64,000 nucleotides of DNA. It comes from Ceriagrion tenellum (Eukaryota > Arthropoda > Insecta > Odonata > Coenagrionidae). Made by a program: the position numbers and the translations under genes. Numbering within the stretch: position 1 is the stretch's first letter; each line of letters begins with the position of its first letter. The stretch covers positions 16,362,965 through 16,426,964 of the forward strand of contig OY720642.1 in assembly GCA_963169105.1 (NCBI GenBank), written 5' to 3'. Shown here in pieces: positions 1 to 10,667 of this stretch. The notes beneath the pieces were generated by a model. That model saw nothing but the letters and a program-made list of their open reading frames with translations. It was not told the DNA's origin and searched no databases.

Positions 1-1655
1 TCAGAACGCTGGCGGTTTCTCAAAGCTCATTGACAGAACAAAAAGAAAGACATAATGAAATCAATAATACAGAAAATGAGACAGTCTACTGGATTAAAAC
101 AGAAGTTATAAATGAATTCCAAAGAAGGAGACTCAAAACATAACTACCATAATGTCCCCAATTAAAATAAAATGCAAGGAAGCGAGATATACACGAAAAG
201 GTTTAAACATATAGAAAACCACCGGACCCAGGAGATATCACACCGAAACACTTAAGGTTCGGTCCTATTTCCGTGAATACTTGATTAGCCAAACTCATCA
301 GTTGATGTTGAAACCGAGTAAGTGTCTCATAGGAGTGGACTATATCATGCATTTTAAAAATCCATTAAAAGGTATGAAAAAAATTGGTACACAATCACCG
401 TAGAATATCGGTCACAAGCGTCATAAGTAGAGTAAATGGAAAAGAAGTAAAAGAAAAATTGAAAACGAATGTGGGGAAATGGAGGCTGAAGAGTAAGCAG
501 GCCATCGAGCAAATCGATTCACCAAAGGTCACATTCACAGTGTAACGCAACTCACTGTGAATAAGGTGTCATATAATCAGGAAATACATTTACTATTCCT
601 TGACCTGAAAAAATCATGCGATGTTGTAACTTAATTGAAACTTTGGGAAGCCCTTGAGAAAACAAATATAAGTACAACCTTAGTAAAAGCCATTACAAAG
701 TGATATATAGAGAGTTTAAGTGCGAATTAAGGTGGGAAATAGAATATCTCAGGATTTGAAAGTAGATAGGGGATTGACACACGGATGCTGCCTATCACCA
801 AAGGTGTCTAAGATATACGTAGAGGAAGTTTTGAAACGGTGACTCCAAGGGAATCACAATGAAAGAAAAGAACTTGTGTACTCTCTGTTTCACGGACGAT
901 CAAGTAATTATATCACAAGATGATGATAACATTGAGTAAGTGGCCTGTAAGATAATCGAGGAATATCATGAATGGGGGCAAAAGGTTAATATTAGAAAAA
1001 CTGAGTACGAATGCATGGGTGGAGCACAGCAAATCCTCATCCTTGAAACTGGACAGCATATACTATACTGTCATTTATATAAGTACCGACCTAGTTAAAA
1101 ATATCACAAGAGGGAACACTACACGGAGCACCGTGCACAGAGAAGGCCGGCCGTATCATTGCTTAACTGTACTCTGTGGGATATAAATAGTTCAAAGGAA
1201 AACAAACACAGGATCTATAGAGCCATAGTCCAGCCCATAACAACACATAGTCGTGAAGTCTGGCCATTGAAATAAAAATCAGAAAGAACTCTAAGAGAGG
1301 TAGAGATGGATTTTTGGAGAAGATCCGCTAGAATATCCCTGCGAAATGAAGTTAGGAACAATAGAATTAGAGAAGCTAGAAACGCCCCGCATGATATTAC
1401 CGAGGAAATACGAGGAAAGCAGTCGGAATGGCATGGACACATCCGACGAATGGAAAATGAAAGGCTACCAAATCATGTCCTGCTGTGGAGCCCTTCAATT
1501 CAAAAAAAAAGAAAAGAGGAAGACCCATGAACGCTAGGTGGAAAGGATTAAACGACAGAGGAAAAAGAGATATCTTTCAGATGAGCAAAGGAATGATCGA
1601 GAAAAATGGAGACGGAATGAGAGATGCCGTAGAGGGTTATAAACCGATATATACA
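1..1655 (+). mobile_element. Degenerate RTE-like LINE, reverse transcriptase to C-terminus
   Basis: This is a non-LTR retrotransposon relic read left to right through many stops and frameshifts. Near 595-620 a frame reads LFLDLKKS, the conserved palm motif around the first catalytic aspartate. Near 885-905 a frame reads CFTDDQVIISQDDD, a decayed version of the FADDQ active-site box. Around 1170-1290 there is text like IYRAIVQPITTHSREVWPLK, then an open stretch at 1306-1530 with FWRRSARISLRNEVR and WHGHIRRMENERLPN. That string is the usual C-terminal signature of arthropod RTE-type endonuclease/reverse-transcriptase proteins. The element probably ends in the ACACACATATAT-like tail near 1650, and the start may lie outside the window. 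It cannot encode an active enzyme. A relative of the same general family lies on the minus strand at 20640-22870. Confidence 0.85.
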
Positions 1656-1710
1656 CACACAATATATTTTACAGTATTTACGTGCCCTAGCTCTGGGCTT
1701 CAAATACAGC

Positions 1711-1948
1711 TTAACCCTTTGAGTGCCGCAAGACGTGATATCACGTCACGGTTGTCTTTTCGCTGGTGCTGATGACGTGATATCACGTCATCGGTAGCGT
1801 GAGTGTTCCAGCTTTCACTAGAGAACTTTCACTAGGAACCCTAGTAAGATGGAACACTCACGGTACCCATGAAGTGATGTCACGTCATCAGCACAAGCGT
1901 AAAAAAATCATGACGTGATTTTACGTCATACCGCACTCAGAGGGTTAA
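1711..1948. mobile_element. piggyBac-like palindromic MITE
   Basis: The element begins TTAACCCTTTGAGTGCCG and ends CGGCACTC-like sequence followed by AGGGTTAA, so both ends are TTAA-flanked and inverted. The two arms match over about 100 bases with scattered differences. TTAA target use plus a CCCTTTG-type terminus is typical of piggyBac-superfamily elements and their MITEs (family knowledge); the assignment is inferred. Each arm contains palindromes built on TGACGTGATATCACGTCA. The copy at 1771-1792 is a perfect 22-base palindrome and the one at 1732-1747 is a perfect 16-base palindrome. The centre has a further inverted pair, GTGAGTGTTCCA with TGGAACACTCAC. It has no coding capacity. Confidence 0.75.
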
Positions 1949-2690
1949 GGGGTCAACGGTTAGCTGCTTGGTCAAGGCCTATTACTCGGGTACAAATTCC
2001 ATGAAAATACGTACGAATGAAATACACAGATGCTACACCTAACAACAAGTCAAGTTTCAACATGAAAATCTATGACAATCAAAGAATAATATAAATTTAA
2101 TAAATTCCTTTCACTACCACGAAAAATTTATAAAGCTTTTCAAGAATGTTACCCAAATCAATGTTGCCTAAACACAAAAAGGAGCATTTCAACATTCGAG
2201 AAGATCTAATACTCACACCTCATCAACTCATTCACATTAAAATGACAATTTTAAAAAAAATCCACACTTTACTTTCAGTCACCCGTTATATCATGAAAAC
2301 ATTCAGTTTACCACGAGCACAAAGGAAGAGCTATTAAAATCTGAATAACAAAGATAAACCCGACGAGTAAAAAAAACTAAAAATAGTGAAGCCAGATTTA
2401 AAAGTATTTGCATCTGCATAAATAGGTTTCTTAATCAGATTCTCTCTCTAAACAGGCTAGTGGAGGCGCCACACCAAGCTAACGTTTTCATTCCTCTCTT
2501 TTTGTTTGGAAATCCAATCAATTAATAACAGCCAGCACTGACTTCTGCAATTGAATTCAACAGTTTTTTTTACGATTTATTAGAATACTCAGGGTTCTGT
2601 TTCCTTTCCCGTCATTTTATTTCGACCGCATTTGACAAAAACAATCCCCGCCCCCCTAATTTCAAACACATGTTAAGCGCAACCGGCCGG
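1949..2690. other. AT-rich stretch, nothing recognised
   Basis: Mostly AT-rich single-copy-looking DNA with short open frames only. I see no repeat ends, RT motifs or splice-bounded exon. Confidence 0.4.
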
Positions 2691-3045
2691 GAGGGGGCGG
2701 ATGGGAGCTGGTGCGGTGGCTGTAACACGACGCTTGTCGGGGGCGTGGCGGGACCCTGAGGGGTCAGTGGGGCGAGCCAGGGGAGTCTTTTTTTTTATTC
2801 CGGGGTGCACGGACCACGACAACCCTTGCCGCCCACTCCCTCACCCCTGCGTCAAATCCATTCTCCGACGTCCTTGCCCTCCCCCACTTGCCCCAGCCAA
2901 CTCCAGCCAACCCAACCCTCCACCCAATGTCGCCTGGCTGAAAAAGGGGTCCATCGTCCACATATCGCATTCCCCGCGAAGCGTTTAGGCGGAGCCGGAC
3001 TGTGGAGGCAAGGGTAGTGATCCAGATGGACAGAGAAGACCCCAC
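2690..3045. other. GC-rich island with strand asymmetry
   Basis: A GC-rich block that starts G-rich on the plus strand (GGGAGGGGGCGG at about 2690) and turns C-rich from about 2800. Open frames of 70-95 codons exist on both strands but are proline- and arginine-rich with no recognisable motif, as expected from composition. It could be a relic CpG-rich promoter, but I see no gene next to it. Confidence 0.3.
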
Positions 3046-3204
3046 CTAGAAGCTTACTTTTGGTATGCCAAGCATTAATTCAATGAGTACGAATTGACGT
3101 CAACTATTACGAAAAACTGTCAACGTGCAACATATCCGATTGGTCAACAAAGATAAATTATAGACTCTAAGAGTAGATAAATGAACAAGTGGATGATTAG
3201 GTAA

Positions 3205-3895
3205 GATGTTTGCGAAAGATGGACGGATAGATGAGGAGATAAAGAGACGTGCGAATGCTGGAAGGAAAGTGATAGATAACATGTGGAGCGTATCATGAAA
3301 TGAGTGCCTGTCTAAGGAAGCGAAAATCGCCGTGTACAAAAGTGTACTTCTCCCCACTTTGTTGCATGGTAGTGAAACATGGGTATGTCAGGATAGACAT
3401 AAGAGTAGACTAAACGCCGTGGATATGAGTTATCTAAGGAGTGTTTGCGGCAAAAGTAGGATGGATAGGGTCAGGAATGAGCGGTTAATAAATGAATGTG
3501 GGTTAGATGCTCCAGTAGTGGACATATATGAAAGGAGAGTGCCTTGTTGGTTTGGCCATGTTGAGAGAATGGATGAAAGTCGAATAACGAAACAGATATA
3601 TAAGATTGAAATGAATGGTGCGAGAGGGAGTGGTAGGCCGAGAAAACTGTGGTTGAATGTGGTTGAGGAAATTCTTAGGAGGTGGAATATTAGGAGTCTT
3701 AAAAACAGGAGGGTGTGTATGAAGCAGTGAATGGGGGTAAATGAAGCAAAAGAGGTTGGCAAGGTTAGGTCAGTATGGAGGAAATAATTGAAGCAGAGTT
3801 AGGAGTACAAATATGTATTTATGAGTGAAACTTAGTGACTTTGCCGACCCCTGACAGAACGGCGTGATTGGTATGTATGTACGTACGTATGTAAG
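3205..3895 (+). mobile_element. RTE-like LINE C-terminus with TATG-type tail
   Basis: The reading frame from about 3205 gives DEEIKRRANAGRKVIDN, then the main open stretch 3332-3730 with YKSVLLPTLLHGSETWVC, MSYLRSVCGKSRMDRVRNE and WFGHVERMDESR. These strings are the hallmark C-terminal region of a widespread RTE-type reverse transcriptase. After a TGA at 3728-3730 the homologous reading resumes (VNEAKEVGKVRSVWRK) until TAA near 3787, so that TGA is a mutation and not the ancestral stop. A short 3' UTR follows, then a microsatellite-like tail TATGTATGTACGTACGTATG at 3870-3890, a normal RTE 3' end. The copy is 5'-truncated: catalytic palm and endonuclease are absent. Confidence 0.88.
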
Positions 3896-4159
3896 AATAG
3901 ATCGGTAAAGGTTATAGCAATCAAGGTCAGAGTATCAGAGCCCTTGGTCTAAGCAGTTGGAAAAATAAAAAAGAAATAAGCCAATTTTGGAATACCCAAA
4001 GCAAATACTGATGAACTAATGCCGATAGAAGCTTTTGATTAGAGTTCGAGATTTCTACGAATACGACAATTTTATCAAGATATGCCGAGGGAACAAGAAA
4101 CTATATTTCGACTTGAATGAACAATGAGAAGGTGTTAAAACATAAACACAATTGCTCTA

Positions 4160-4702
4160 GCGTAATCTTTGAATCGACATAAGAGGACTGAGAGCGTGAC
4201 AGAGATGATGAGAGCCTTAGGATGGGAGAGTCTACAGAGCAGGCGGAAAAGAAGTAGAATTTGTGGGTTGTACAGAATAATTAAGAACGAAACAGCATGG
4301 GGCGAGCTTCGAACAGAACTCGAAGAGCCATCCTTCATCAGCAAGAATGATCACATGTTCAAAGTAAAACAGAGATCCCAAAAAACAAATGTTAAAAAAT
4401 TCTCATTCCTCAACAGGACAATTATCGAATAGAACCAGTTACCTGGAGAGTTGTTTGAACCCTTACCTTCCAACATACAGGCATTCAAAGAGAGATATAA
4501 TAAATGCATGCAAAGACTTTGATGTGCACCATTTATTCAATGTGATCGATGATATTAATATCGATGTTTATGTTTCACGATGATTTTCATTATCTATGAT
4601 TTTGTTTATATTTCGCCTCACATTTTGTATCTTTTGACGTAACCTTACAGTGCCACCTGACCCTTGTCTATTCGTACTGATCTGTGTAAATAAATAAATA
4701 AA
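4160..4702 (+). mobile_element. CR1/Jockey-like LINE C-terminus with (TAAA)n tail
   Basis: Open from 4169 to 4432, then frameshifted. The protein reads VTEMMRALGWESLQSRRKRS, then FISKNDHMFKVKQRSQKTNV, and after the shift NQLPGELFEP with a lysine/arginine-rich end. This is the standard C-terminal tail of CR1/Jockey-type reverse transcriptases, downstream of the catalytic domain. An AT-rich 3' UTR ends in TGTGTAAATAAATAAATAAA at 4682-4701, a poly(TAAA) tail. It is 5'-truncated, non-coding and old. Confidence 0.8.
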
Positions 4703-4719
4703 TTCACTCCAGAAAATAA

Positions 4720-4976
4720 AAATGAGCGATGACTCAGCGAATTCCATCTCAACAAATTTGTAGAATATTGTCGGAAATCTGGAGCTGAAATTGGCTTCTC
4801 TGAATTCCACGATCAACGATCAAGTGGCGTATCACCTTGAGTTCTTCAGGGACACACTCCGTCAGCGTCTGCACCACTTACAAAAAAATGAAGATCATGT
4901 TGGAATTCGCTATTATCAAAGTGTTCTAGAAAACTCTTTCTCCTTCTCAGAGTTACTTCTTCATTCAGCGTAGCTG
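4720..4976 (+). pseudogene. Coding-like remnant, function unknown
   Basis: Directly after the LINE tail there is a frame with an ATG at 4722, a TAG at about 4758-4760, and then a continuous reading to a TAG at 4971-4973. The composition is protein-like (for example FFRDTLRQRLHHLQKNEDH and RYYQSVLENSFSFSE) with helix-forming Leu, Arg and Gln. I do not recognise a family. It may be a remnant of another element's first ORF or a dead host exon. Confidence 0.25.
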
Positions 4977-5570
4977 AAACTGTAGCAATATTTATGCTTT
5001 AAATTTATCGATTCGTTGAATTCATTTATTCAATTCGAGGGAGAACTTTAAAAAAATGAATCCGATTTCAGTTCCAAGTACTGCATGTTACAACGCTGAC
5101 AACACTGCCCTGGTGAAGGAACAATTATAACGTAGTTGAAAGAATTAAAAGTTCAAGGGTTGGTTGGAAGGAATGAAAAAGTTGGCACGATTTGAAAGAG
5201 GAGGAACCGAAATGGGAAAGGTGAAAGAACTGGGGAACAACTTTTAAAACGGAAAGGTTAACTTCGCTTTCTTCCGAGATAACATCTTAGACGGTCAGAG
5301 AGGGAGCTCAAGGAAGTTTGATTGCGTGCAGCTGGTGCGTGATGGTCGCGCCATGTTGGCGTAATTGTGTTGAGACGAGAGGATACGATACTCAGTTTAG
5401 TACAATTGGTCTCCACTGAAAAAGCTACGTCGCTGATGAAATCTAGAGTCTAATTCTATGCATAAAGCCATGCTAATATGGATTCCTTGACATAGATTTC
5501 CGGAGTTAAGAAGGGCTGATATCATGCCCGAAACGTGTTCTCAGCCCGCTAGGGTTAAAATAGCCCTAAC
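4977..5570. other. No recognisable feature
   Basis: Moderately AT-rich sequence without RT motifs, inverted ends or convincing open frames. Confidence 0.35.
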
Positions 5571-5574
5571 AATT

Positions 5575-5895
5575 CATCCCGCTTAAAATGTCCGGCATGA
5601 ATTTTTTTCTGCATGATTTAGATTAAAATTTTTAAAAATACTAACCAGTAGTAGTTTTTCAACGAGTGTACAACATGTTAGCACGTTTGTCAGCGTAGCA
5701 CTCTCCTAGTTTGTGGTTTGACCGCGCATTCTTCTACTGACTGCTTTTTTGTCTGCGTTAATTAGGCGGAGAACGCGCAAGGTCCTGCTTTAAACAGGGA
5801 AGAATATGTATGCCCCGTGTAGAATCACCTCGTGCCACACACCATAGAGGTGGCTCGCATGGTAATTCGTGGATGTAGAATAACATCTACACGGT
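5575..5895 (+). repeat. Repeat family D, copy 1 (LINE 3'-UTR-like)
   Basis: This stretch aligns in the same orientation with 56375-56695. Shared landmarks in order are ATGTCCGGCAT, GTGCTG/GTGTAC-like AT-rich text, TAGCACTCTCCTAGTTT, GGCATT/GCGCATTCTTCT and TAGAATCACCTCGTG-CACAC. In the second copy the repeat lies directly downstream of a CR1/Jockey-like coding remnant (55775-56340), so both are probably 3' untranslated regions of one LINE family. No coding frame remains in this copy. Confidence 0.6.
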
Positions 5896-6440
5896 TGAAT
5901 TTTAGGAGGTGAAAAAAATGGTTTTCTCCTCTGATGCTTAAGAAGCGGGAAAACTCTTGTCAGTAAAGTTACATAAATAAGGTCGGAAAGAACACATCGC
6001 CAACACTGCCAAAAGCAAACCACTTTCAACGGAGCAAAACTCGGGTTGCAATGAAGAGAGAAGAGATGAGAATGCCAACTGATGAATGTGACATGCAAAT
6101 TCGTATCCTTCACATCTTTGAATCCGTTCATTTGTCGAAAGGAGTGAAATTTGCACTGAATGTTTGAATTCTTGTTAACCGATCAGGGTACCGAGGCCGC
6201 AAACAGGCAGCGCCCTTCTAACCGGCAGTCCACGCTAATTGCCTTCCCTTCAACACATTCATAGCTCTATTGTGAAATACTTTTGCAATTTGGTTAACTC
6301 ATTATGTTTGCGGAAAGTACTTACTAACGAGACTATAAAGGTCAAGAACGCGATGCACAGTGGTTCCAAAAGATTACACAGACCAATGGAGAAAAAGATA
6401 CTATGAATTTTATTTCCTATGGCAAGACTAGTTCTGTTCA
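5896..6440. other. No recognisable feature
   Basis: Two overlapping minus-strand open frames (5790-6131 and 5938-6156) read in different frames and lack any motif. I take them as chance. Nothing else is seen. Confidence 0.35.
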
Positions 6441-6443
6441 TGG

Positions 6444-6537
6444 ATAAAGGTTTCTCGGGTCTTCCACCGGGTGAGCAGGTCCATGGAAATGCATGGTCCA
6501 TGGACCTGCTCACCCGGTGGACCCGAGAAACCTTTAT
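6444..6537. repeat. Long near-perfect hairpin
   Basis: The left arm 6444-6487 and right arm 6497-6537 are reverse complements, except for a 2-base insertion (TCTTCCACC against TCCACC) in the left arm. The loop is about 9 bases. Internal text includes ACCGGGTGAGCAGGTCCATG. The arm length of about 41 bases and the very low mismatch level argue for a young element or for conversion between the arms. It could be a minimal MITE. I cannot assign a superfamily and see no clear target duplication. Confidence 0.85.
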
Positions 6538-8030
6538 ACTTCAGATACGCCGGGAAAATCTGAGATCCTTCATAGTTTCGTTCATACTTATCATCAAATA
6601 TTGTTCATATTTATCAACTTATTGGCATTGCAATACTGCGAGAATAGGCTCACTATTTGTTTTTTCTAGTTTCACCGCTATATAGATATGAAAAAAAACT
6701 TCGCGCCCATAATTGTCGACACAAAATCACTTAGACTAGAGGAATCTGCTTTAAACGTACAAAGTACGATGACACACAGCCTTTTAAGACAAAAATGTCT
6801 CAAAATAGGAATGTGCGAGATTTAGTAAGCTATTCAAATACTTACGGTTCACCCAGAAAAATTGACGAAAATCCTAGCAACAAAATCGATTTACTAATAT
6901 CTAATGTCTTCTTCTATGAACGCAAGAAAAAATTTTACTGAATCATGGTGGTGCGACTTTAGGGTATATCTCCAATGGTTTGTGAGCTAACTTTGTGGAG
7001 TTTAGAATTGATATATAGATGAAATAAGTACACTTTGTATAATCCACACTAAACTAATGGTATGAGCTCGACCGGTTTCAACACTTTCGTGTCAGTCTCA
7101 AGGGACTATACAATTCGTTTTTTTTGGCGAGCACGTATTTATATTTTATGTCGGAAGAGGGAAGGCGGTTGAGGTTGTGGAAAGTATGACTAAGTCAAAA
7201 TCAAACAATATGGTATCGTAGAGATGAGGTAAGCCAGTATTACACATTGAATCTGAAGTATCCGCGGCTAATCAATTCAATGGTTCTGTCCAAGGCTATT
7301 CAAAGGTGTAGACGTCCTGGAAATGTACAGTAAAATATGTCGGGTATCTGCTGAACTGAGGCCAACCGAAAATAAAAATTGTATTGGAAGTATTCCAGGA
7401 GAAAACTTAAACCAATGAAAGCAATTATGATGAATTTCTATTGTTCTACATAATTTTATGTAAAAAACCTAAGATATTGTGAAACTGGGTTTCTTGACTG
7501 GCCGTTGGGTACCGAGACCAGCAAGCAGTGTTCCTGACCCAAACCCTCCACCTAACTTTACCTATGGGATCATTTTCCGCAGGAAAGCGGAAACAGCAGA
7601 TGATAAATGGGTTCTTCGTTACTCCAACCCTGTTATATACGCATGGGGTGGTGTTCTGGCCTGTCGGTGAGTGCATAGACGTGCAATGGCCAGAGGTGTA
7701 ATTTTAGGCAATCGACCAGGCCAACAAGTGAGCCAGCATTATCTGAATTTGTATAATAAGGGAAGATTGGTGATGTGACTCTTCAATATTACTGATTAAA
7801 CAATAATTGCCAGCGTATTTGTATCAATTAAGAATATCAATCGGATAAATAATAATTTCCATATCAAACCACGGCATTTGCAAATAGATATATGATTAAT
7901 TAGAAGTAAATGTTAACATATTTTTTAATTGAAAGAACATGTTTTATTTTGTGATGGAATTTGAATTTGCATATATTTTGGATCTGTGAAGCTGAGGTGA
8001 GTAACACGTGTAAGGTAAGCGGTCCGAGGA
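6538..8030. other. AT-rich, no feature
   Basis: Low-GC sequence. The stretch 7446-7676 is open on both strands at once (63 and 76 codons), which suggests composition and not a gene. No repeat partner was found elsewhere in the window. Confidence 0.35.
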
Positions 8031-8039
8031 GAGGCTAAA

Positions 8040-8325
8040 ATTATAAAAGGGACAATAGAACTTTACAGGGTGCCCTATCAGTGATGCCGGTCCTCCGTGG
8101 CGATCTGCCCCTGGGAAAGTTTCCTCAGCTCTTCTGCCAAGTCAAATGTACTTCTGTCAAGATGACCTTCCCTTTTTTTTGCCAGCTTTGCCAGCTTTTG
8201 ATCCCAGGCGATGACTCGAAGATGAGATGTCGTTGACCATTGTCCGTGCTGGATGCACTCTCGTCGGTGTCCTCGCTGGATCTTGGAGATATCGACGACA
8301 ATACCGCCATTTTCTAGTAAATTTT
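8040..8325 (-). pseudogene. Coding-like remnant on the minus strand, unknown family
   Basis: Reading right to left, an ATG at 8308-8310 in a good context (AAAATGGCG) opens a frame with SSEDTDESASSTDNGQRHL and then IFESSPGIKSWQSWQ, ending at a TGA near 8125. Just before the stop a different frame continues in protein-like text, DLAEELRKLSQGQIATEDRH, to a TGA at about 8080. A run of eight A/T bases at about 8169-8176 is a plausible frameshift site. The acidic Ser-rich start and helical end look like a real small protein or the N-terminus of a transposon ORF, now broken. I do not recognise the family. Confidence 0.35.
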
Positions 8326-8814
8326 TGTTATCGCCATTCTTCGTGATTCATTGAGATAACAACTAATGACGAATCGACCAAACCGACATCAGTTTGGGAA
8401 GCAAATCCTTGCAAGCACTCGTTCATAAAAACTGTTGGAAATTTAAACTGTGAACAGTCCTTAATAATAATTGGCGAGAAAAACGTCTGTTCTCGCAAAG
8501 AAAGGAGAACTCACGATTATCGTAGAAAAACTAATAATGATTCATAATTTTCAATCATTCGGTTTCGGTTCAGAAGCTCTTCACCGAAGAAAACATTTTT
8601 TCACACAGGTACTAAAGATCTTTAGCGACTGCTCAAACTTAAGAATGTAGAAATTATGATTGGTTCATTTTTTGCCGGTTACTTGATAAGACTTGGAGTA
8701 ATTTGAATGTAAGTTAATCACTTCGACAACGAAATGCATTCGTCAGCTCGACGCTTGTCGAGTTTTATTTCGCTCTTCGTTGAATTCATGATGCGAATGC
8801 ACTCATTCACTTAG

Positions 8815-9147
8815 ACCGCACAGCGGTGTATACGAATATAAATATTTCGAACAGGCATCTGGAATCTGAAATTCTGGAATCGATGGGCGATTTATATGAG
8901 AAAATACCTCCATGGCTTGACCCATGGAAGCCGCCAATAGATGACTCACCGGCAGCAGTTCACCCACTGGCAGAGAGAGAATGACAAACAAAGAAGGCAA
9001 AATGAAAGAATAACACAATATTGCACACAGACAGTGGTGAAAGATATAGAACAGGCACATTGAGGCACGCAAAACCCAAGTAAGAAATGAGACACTGAGG
9101 CTGTACACGCTCAGCAGTGTATACGTAAATAAATAATTCAAACAGAC
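8815..9147. repeat. Pair of short diverged direct repeats
   Basis: About 40 bases at 8815-8857 (containing CAGCGGTGTATACG, then AAATATTTCGAACAG) resemble 9107-9147 (CAGCAGTGTATACG, then AAATAATTCAAACAG) in the same orientation. The 250 bases between are C/T-rich on the minus strand and open in two frames without motifs. The pair may be the two ends of an insertion. Confidence 0.4.
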
Positions 9148-9911
9148 AGGGGGAGAAAGAAAGTGGATAGGAAACATATTTGGACGAGCACACTGGAGGT
9201 GGGAAACGATGCACTTCTATCCTAAGTCCATTTGAATAGTTCCAAATGGCACGGTTCAACCTACTTTAAATAAATTATTCATGATAAACAAGTTTTTATG
9301 CAGTTCCAATAGAAAGTTACTACAGGCAATTCTAAAATTATACACCACAAAATGTTAATAAAAATAGTTGCTGATGACTTTTGCGAAATTTTCCACTGCA
9401 GAGGATTCTACTTATACCAGTTTACAGATATACCGGGCTAATCAAGTCATATTAACGTTAATTAGCTGGTAACCTTTAAAAATTAATTTCATATGTACGA
9501 GTTAACCGATAATATTTAGTCACTAATACCGGTCCGGTACAAGTAGTACTTTAAACTACTCGTCGGTTAAAAAGCGGTAATTTTTTTAAGTTTCCATTCT
9601 AACGCTACAGGTCTGTCTTAATTCTTGATTTGTCCTCCTTAATGCCAAGTTACCAAGACATATTTGTTGTGTATGACAATATTAGCCATAGGATGGAGTA
9701 TACGCGTAGCTCGCTTGAACCTCGTATAAAATTGAACACAAAAAGGTTTCTCCAGAGTAACCATTGATTTTTTCCTAGAAAATTGTCAGGTAGATGTATA
9801 CATAATTTGGTGAAGGTCTCTTTTTTTTAAGACAATACCTTGGTGTAGTAAGTAAGGGTTAAGAAATAACAGACGTTGACAGCAGCCAGTTGAAAGCGTT
9901 TATGACTCATT

Positions 9912-10069
9912 TTCTACATCTACATAATTACCTGCGAGCCACCGCATGGACGTGTTGCAGGGTGTGTTAGGTCACCAGCCGTGTAAATATGTAACTTTTT
10001 GGAAGGTTAAATAGTGACATGTATTACAGGAATGTATCTAGTGGAGCTCAGTTTTATTGTGGTCATTAA
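9912..10069 (-). mobile_element. LINE family A, 3'-end fragment (copy A1)
   Basis: This is the minus-strand 3' end of the family-A LINE, starting at the CTACATCTACAT tail and containing the family landmarks CTGCGAGCC, GTTAGGTCACCAGCCGTG and TTTATTGTGGTC. It holds only 3' UTR and a few last codons. It is the shortest clear copy. Family A is described most fully under the copies at 49083-49582 and 59441-60265. Confidence 0.8.
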
Positions 10070-10116
10070 ACATGGTATACATGGTGACCGGGGAAAAAAT
10101 CTTGCTCCACCAATAT

Positions 10117-10310
10117 TTAAGTAGTTCAAACGATTTGCGTTTATGCAAAGATCTGTGTAAAATTTTGCATACGTGTACTGATTAGAAATATTTGTGGGCA
10201 AAAGCGAATAAAATTGCGTGTTGTGCATTTGGTTTTATGGCTATTTGATGCTTTGTTAACACTAGGTTAATGACTCCTGACATATATTGCGAAATTATTC
10301 GATTACTTTT
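10117..10310 (+). mobile_element. TTAA-ended element family C, copy C4
   Basis: The start TTTAAGTAGTTCAAACGATT matches the family-C terminus TTAAGGTGGTTGGAGCGATT. Downstream text agrees with copies at 23898 and 24663: a 'GTGTAAAATTTTG' stretch, then AAAATTGCGTGTTGTGC and TTTGGTTTTATGGC, then a region like TTAACGTGTAGC. The far end is not identified. The hairpin at 10314-10472 begins right where similarity fades. Confidence 0.55.
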
Positions 10311-10313
10311 TAA

Positions 10314-10472
10314 GTATTTTAAATTTGAATCCATATTAAAACAATCCTTGTTCTTTTCCACAAATATTTATTAACGTACACGTATCACGGTAATATGTAT
10401 GAACGTAAAAAATATTTATTACTAGTGGAAAAGTACAAGGATTATTTTAATACGGATTCAAATATAAAATAC
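10314..10472. repeat. Inverted repeat / foldback, about 60-base arms
   Basis: GTATTTTAAATTTGAATCC at the left is matched in inverted form by GGATTCAAATATAAAATAC at the right. The arms stay alignable inward through AATCCTTGT-CTTTTCCAC. The centre contains TACACGTATCACGG. It is AT-rich with no coding. It may be the inner part or far end of the adjacent family-C element. Confidence 0.75.
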
Positions 10473-10667
10473 TCCCACGAAGTGACGCCTGAGGGTGTAA
10501 AGTATACCTATGTGCAGGTTTTTTGCATCATAACAGTGGTGTCTAACAAATAAAAACGTATTAAAATAAATATTAAATTAATAAATATAAAATTAATAAA
10601 AACACGCATTTTATAAAAGTTTTGTATTTGTTTAGAATTCCATCCCATAAACCATTAAATACTGTAA

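Noticed and set aside
3430..3762. 110-codon minus-strand frame
   Set aside because: Exactly antisense to the clear RTE-like C-terminus; a shadow.
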